NCBI GenBank assembly: GCA_003514305.1
Contig: DORE01000183.1
Coordinates: 1-35,914, forward strand
Direction: 5' to 3'
Origin: Gammaproteobacteria bacterium
GTDB lineage: Bacteria; Pseudomonadota; Gammaproteobacteria; Pseudomonadales; Pseudohongiellaceae
DNA: 35,914 nt
A program made the position numbers and the translations under genes. Position 1 is the stretch's first letter. Each line of letters opens with the position of its first letter. Shown here in pieces: positions 32,688 to 35,914 of the stretch. The notes under the pieces were generated by a model. The model had not been told where the DNA came from. It made no database searches and saw only the letters and a program-made list of their open reading frames with translations.

Positions 32688-34358
32688 ATGAAGATCGATT
32701 ACCCCTCAGATGCAGACTTGCGCGCCATGATCCGTTTTGATAGCGAATCGGGCTGTATCTGGCTGGGTCAGCAGCGCATGATTCTGACCCATGCGACCGC
32801 CTTTGGCTCGATGCGCAGTGAGCTGATCGACTCCTTCGGTGAGGAGTATGCGCGCGGAGTGCTGATGCGTATGGGCTATAACGCCGCTCAGTATGATGCC
32901 CAACTCGCGCATAGCACACGTCCTGACTCGATGATGGATGCGTTTCTGGTTGGCCCTCAGCTCCACTCAATCGAAGGGATCGTTGGTGTTGAACCGCTCA
33001 GCGTTGAGATCGATCCCGACACACACCATTTTTACGGTGAGTTTAGCTGGTCCAACTCCTTTGAAGCCGCCGAACATCTGCGCCTGTACGGTGTCTCCGA
33101 TAAGCCCTGTTGCTGGAATCTGCTTGGCTATGCAACCGGCTACACCAGCGCTTTTATGGGGAAACCTATCTATTTCAAAGAGGTAGAGTGTGTCGCTAAG
33201 GGCGATAGCCGCTGCCGGATTATCGGCAAACCCGCTGAGGAGTGGGACGAGGTGGAGGAGTTTGAAAAGATTCTCTCGCTCCAGTCGATGGCCTGCAAGG
33301 TTAACTCACTGGAGGAGGAGGTTAAGTTTCTTCGCCACGAGATTATCGCGGCAGGCGATCCCGATAAGATTATCGCGGAATCAGTGTCGATTCGCGAAGT
33401 GATGTTCCTGCTAGAAAAAGCCGCAAAGACCAACGTCACAGTGCTAATGCTCGGCGAAACCGGCGTGGGGAAAGAGGTATTCTCTCAGGCGCTTCACCAG
33501 ATGGGCGAACTGGCACCGGGGCCTTTTATCGCGGTGAACTGCGCGGCTCTACCGCAGGAGCTGATTGAAGCGGAACTCTTTGGCGTCGAAAAAGGGGGCT
33601 TCTCCGGTGCGCATCAATCCCGCCCCGGACGCTTTGAGCGTGCCGATGGTGGTACCCTGTTCCTCGATGAACTCGGCGAACTCACAGAACCGGCTCAGGC
33701 CAAGCTGCTAAGAGCGATTCAAACCGGTGAATTTGAACGCGTTGGCGGCAGTAAAAAGATCAAGGTCGATGTACGCCTAATCGCCGCAACCAATGCCGAT
33801 CTTGCTCAACGCGTTAAGCAGGGAACCTTCCGTGCGGACCTCTACTATCGACTGAATGTGTTCCCGATCAGTATCCCACCACTGCGGGATCGACTCACCG
33901 ATATACCCGGTCTGGTGAAAAAATTTATCACCGTCTACAACGCCAAATATGCCAAACAGGTGTTAGGGATCACCGATGAAACCCTGAACCGCTTCCTCGC
34001 CTACGAATGGCCGGGGAACATCCGTGAGCTGGAAAACATTATCGAACGCGGCGTGATATTGACCGACGATAACCACCGAATAGAGTCCCAGCATGTCTGC
34101 ATCGGCATGCCCAACGAGTTGGACTGCAAAATGTCACTCAATGCCGCGGGTAACCTGAGCAAAGGGCAACCCCCTTCCCAAACCAATCTGCTAGACAGCA
34201 TGGAAACCGGCAAGTTAAGTCTTGAACAACTGGAAGCGGAAGTGCTGCAACAGGCTTACTCACGCACTAACCAATGCGTGGCTGAAACGGCGCGATTAAC
34301 CGGATTGAGCGCACCGCAGTGTCGCTACCGGCTGAAGAAGTTTGGGCTGCTTTCTTAG
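32688..34358 (+). CDS. dmpR: DmpR/XylR/MopR-family sigma-54 activator
   Basis: This 556-residue aromatic-responsive enhancer-binding protein has an XylR_N sensor with V4R part (about 1-185), a linker coiled coil (190-225), an AAA+ sigma-54 domain (about 227-460) and a C-terminal Fis-type HTH (about 515-555). Walker A is GETGVGKE (256-263) and Walker B is GGTLFLDE (321-328). The sensor keeps, at the exact MopR spacing, the zinc residues C142, E165, C168 and C176, and the phenol-contacting H93 and W121, so phenol-like inducers are expected. The GAFTGA loop reads GGFSGA (303-308), whereas DmpR and XylR have GAYTGA as I recall them. It precedes two operators and the sigma-54 promoter of dmpK and is transcribed in the same direction. 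Confidence 0.93.
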   Translation: MKIDYPSDADLRAMIRFDSESGCIWLGQQRMILTHATAFGSMRSELIDSFGEEYARGVLMRMGYNAAQYDAQLAHSTRPDSMMDAFLVGPQLHSIEGIVGVEPLSVEIDPDTHHFYGEFSWSNSFEAAEHLRLYGVSDKPCCWNLLGYATGYTSAFMGKPIYFKEVECVAKGDSRCRIIGKPAEEWDEVEEFEKILSLQSMACKVNSLEEEVKFLRHEIIAAGDPDKIIAESVSIREVMFLLEKAAKTNVTVLMLGETGVGKEVFSQALHQMGELAPGPFIAVNCAALPQELIEAELFGVEKGGFSGAHQSRPGRFERADGGTLFLDELGELTEPAQAKLLRAIQTGEFERVGGSKKIKVDVRLIAATNADLAQRVKQGTFRADLYYRLNVFPISIPPLRDRLTDIPGLVKKFITVYNAKYAKQVLGITDETLNRFLAYEWPGNIRELENIIERGVILTDDNHRIESQHVCIGMPNELDCKMSLNAAGNLSKGQPPSQTNLLDSMETGKLSLEQLEAEVLQQAYSRTNQCVAETARLTGLSAPQCRYRLKKFGLLS

Positions 34359-34385
34359 CTTACACTTCGAATAGGCGAGCTCGGA

Positions 34386-34430
34386 GTGATCAAATCATCA
34401 CCCCCAATCATTAAGCTGATCATATGATCA
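34386..34430. promoter_or_regulatory. Two DmpR-like upstream activating sites
   Basis: The first site is GTGATCAAATCATCAC (34386-34401), a dyad with 5-bp arms. The second, TGATCATATGATCA (34417-34430), is a perfect 14-bp palindrome. Both match the TTGATCAATTGATCAA-type operator recalled for DmpR and XylR, and their centres are 30 bp apart, about three helical turns, as in known tandem sites. They lie about 90 bp upstream of the sigma-54 promoter, a normal distance for looping. Confidence 0.85.
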
Positions 34431-34507
34431 ACTCAAATTAATCACTTCAACTGAAAGCGGCTCCATAAAACTCAACAACCAATTGAAAATACTATAATTT
34501 TAACAAC

Positions 34508-34523
34508 TGGCACGATCTTTGCT
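34508..34523 (+). promoter_or_regulatory. Sigma-54 (-24/-12) promoter of the phenol hydroxylase operon
   Basis: TGGCAC-N5-TTGCT gives GG and GC separated by exactly 10 bases, a near-consensus RpoN site. It lies 48 bp before the dmpK start, so transcription should begin near 34535. An AT-rich stretch suited to bending lies between it and the activator sites. Confidence 0.92.
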
Positions 34524-34570
34524 ATTTAATGATTACTAATAATAAATAATCAAACAAGCGGAGTGGTACC

Positions 34571-34828
34571 ATGTCTGTCCAGCCAACTATTGAGCCCTGC
34601 CTCCAGCAACGCTATGTGCGCATCACCAATGTGCGCAGCGATAATCTTGTCGAATTTGAATTCTCCATCGGAGATCCAACACTGAACGTTGAACTGGTTC
34701 TTTCCTATGACCAGTACCGCATATTCTGCGCACGCCAGAATGCGAAAGAGCTAACCCCCGAGCAAGAAGCACAGGTTGATTACGACAGCCTCAAATGGCG
34801 TTTTGGTCAGCCAGGTGTACATCAATAA
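34571..34828 (+). CDS. dmpK: Phenol hydroxylase assembly subunit (DmpK)
   Basis: This 85-residue protein is of the phenol hydroxylase subunit family (P0). DmpK is thought to help place iron in the hydroxylase and is needed only for assembly. Typical strings are RYVRITNVRSDNLVEFEFSI and ELVLSYDQYRIFCARQNA. GGAG lies about ten bases before the ATG. As in dmp-type clusters it is the first gene after the sigma-54 promoter, with dmpL 31 bp downstream. Confidence 0.93.
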   Translation: MSVQPTIEPCLQQRYVRITNVRSDNLVEFEFSIGDPTLNVELVLSYDQYRIFCARQNAKELTPEQEAQVDYDSLKWRFGQPGVHQ

Positions 34829-34859
34829 CAACAAAAAACGACTAAAAAGGAGACACTCT

Positions 34860-35849
34860 ATGTCGATCAATATCAGCGCTAAGCAGGTTGAGCCCTTGCG
34901 CGTGAACTATTCCCATATCGCCCGTAGGATCGGTGATACCAAAGCGGCTACCCGCTATCAGGAGGCGGTCTACGATATTCAACCGACTGAAAACTTCCAC
35001 TACCCACCGACCTGGGACCCGGAACACAAACTATTTGATGAGTCACGCACCGCGATCAAGATGGCAGATTGGTACACCTTCACCGATCCACGCCAGTACT
35101 ACTACACCTCCTACGTGACCACACGCGCTAAGCAGCAGGAGCTGATGGAGAACAACTTCAACGTGGTTGAAAACCATCTGCTCGCGGTGATGCCGGAAGC
35201 GGTCCGTCAGGTGATTCGTGAGGTGATGATTCCGCTGCGCCACTACGAGTACGGCGCAAACATGAACAATCAGGAGATCTGTGATAACGGCTATGGCGCA
35301 ACTATCACTTCGCTCGCTTCTTACAACGGTCTGGATCGCATGGGGATGTCGCAGTACCTGTCCCGTATCGCACTTCTGCTGGATGAAAACGAAGAGACCA
35401 CACTAAATTCAGCGCGTGATGCCTGGCTTACCGGTCCTTTGTGGCAAGACCTGCGTCATGCGATGGAAGACAGTTTCGTGCTGGATGACTGGTTTGAAAC
35501 ACTGGTCGCTCAGAACATCGTGATGGATAGCTTGGTGTTCCCGCTGGTTTATCAGCACTTCGTTAATAAAGCGGCGGCTGAAGGTGGTAACGCATTGTTA
35601 ATGCTCACCCAATTTATGACGGAGTGGTTTAAAGAGACTGAGCGCTGGAGCAATCAACTGATCAAAGTGACCGCGTCAGAATCTTCTGAAAACGCTGCTC
35701 TGCTGAGCCAGTGGGTGAGCAAATGGGCCGAGCGTGTCGAAACCGCGCTGCAACCGTTGGCCGTTAAAGCGCTGGGCGATACGGGTATTGAACAACTCGC
35801 CAGTATCCGTGAAGCGCTATACGCACGTCTTTCCAAACAGGGGTTCTAG
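34860..35849 (+). CDS. dmpL: Phenol hydroxylase beta subunit P1 (DmpL)
   Basis: This 329-residue beta subunit of the multicomponent phenol hydroxylase supports the diiron alpha subunit (DmpN, outside the window) and lacks the ExxH iron ligands itself. Recognisable parts are NFHYPPTWDPEHKLFDESRT, YTFTDPRQYYYTSYVTTRAK and ENHLLAVMPEAV. The start at 34860 follows AAAGGAGA at good spacing; an in-frame start at 34776 would overlap dmpK and was rejected. The complex turns phenol into catechol using NADH and oxygen. The remaining subunits should lie to the right of the window. Confidence 0.95.
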   Translation: MSINISAKQVEPLRVNYSHIARRIGDTKAATRYQEAVYDIQPTENFHYPPTWDPEHKLFDESRTAIKMADWYTFTDPRQYYYTSYVTTRAKQQELMENNFNVVENHLLAVMPEAVRQVIREVMIPLRHYEYGANMNNQEICDNGYGATITSLASYNGLDRMGMSQYLSRIALLLDENEETTLNSARDAWLTGPLWQDLRHAMEDSFVLDDWFETLVAQNIVMDSLVFPLVYQHFVNKAAAEGGNALLMLTQFMTEWFKETERWSNQLIKVTASESSENAALLSQWVSKWAERVETALQPLAVKALGDTGIEQLASIREALYARLSKQGF

Positions 35850-35914
35850 GGATTTTCCCCTCTAAAAAGACATAATCCTCTGTAGACCACACCAATAAAT
35901 GGCTGCGGAGGTGG
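35850..35914 (+). other. Operon gap at window edge, probable dmpM leader
   Basis: These 65 bp follow the dmpL stop. The last bases contain GGAGG (35907-35911), a strong ribosome binding site whose start codon would fall just outside the window; by dmp gene order this should be dmpM. An ATG at 35899 opens only five codons before the edge and is not supported. Confidence 0.5.

Overview
The window looks like an accessory catabolic region of a gammaproteobacterium, probably a marine Oceanospirillales-type organism. This is inferred from the Pseudomonas/Acinetobacter-style dmp gene types, the DmpR-family activator and the moderate GC content; no rRNA or housekeeping marker is present to confirm it. 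It falls into three blocks: transposon debris, a recombinase-bearing genomic island, and a phenol/catechol degradation cluster.

Block 1 (1-6329) holds two related Tn3-superfamily elements placed end to end and divergently. The right one (3113-6329) is complete: a 3217-bp, tnpA-only, IS1071-like element with perfect 38-bp terminal inverted repeats that continue imperfectly to about 88 bp. The left one (22-3112) has one recognisable end and a full-length tnpA, but its promoter side is replaced by the neighbour's end. No 5-bp target duplication flanks the intact element, and its right end cuts the 3' end of the gene at 6299-7237, so deletion or rearrangement followed insertion.

Block 2 (6330-about 17330) is accessory DNA. 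It carries the truncated gene, a four-CxxC zinc-ribbon-like protein, an apparently orphan RseP-type site-2 protease outside its usual dxr-bamA setting, an unknown gene coupled to a 5'-truncated DUF2130 gene, and then a tightly packed four-gene operon. That operon has three large tyrosine-recombinase-like proteins and a small helical protein, which matches the ginABCD operon defining GInt genomic islands. The DUF2130 gene is cut about 80 bp upstream of ginA, which marks a probable island edge. About 630 bp of palindrome-containing noncoding DNA follow ginD.

Block 3 (17331-35914) is the phenol pathway. A leftward operon (25754 to 17540) encodes meta-cleavage enzymes in the order dmpF-G-H-I-Q-B-C-E, then an ABM-domain membrane protein and a luciferase-like flavin oxidoreductase. 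It converts catechol through 2-hydroxymuconic semialdehyde, 4-oxalocrotonate and 2-oxopent-4-enoate to pyruvate and acetyl-CoA. The semialdehyde hydrolase dmpD is absent, so only the dehydrogenase branch is seen. A LysR regulator is divergent from this operon. A ketopantoate-reductase-like gene, then a complete Liv-type ABC importer (livGFHM plus a Tat-type binding protein) lie next, closed by a strong terminator. A DmpR/XylR/MopR-type sigma-54 activator follows, then two DmpR-like operators, a textbook -24/-12 promoter and the first two phenol hydroxylase genes (dmpK, dmpL), running off the right edge.

The logic appears to be that phenol is sensed by DmpR, which activates the sigma-54 promoter for phenol hydroxylase. 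The resulting catechol is cleaved by the leftward operon, which is probably controlled separately by LysR. The transporter may import an aromatic or related carboxylate. Functions are read from protein motifs and gene order; no database search was run.
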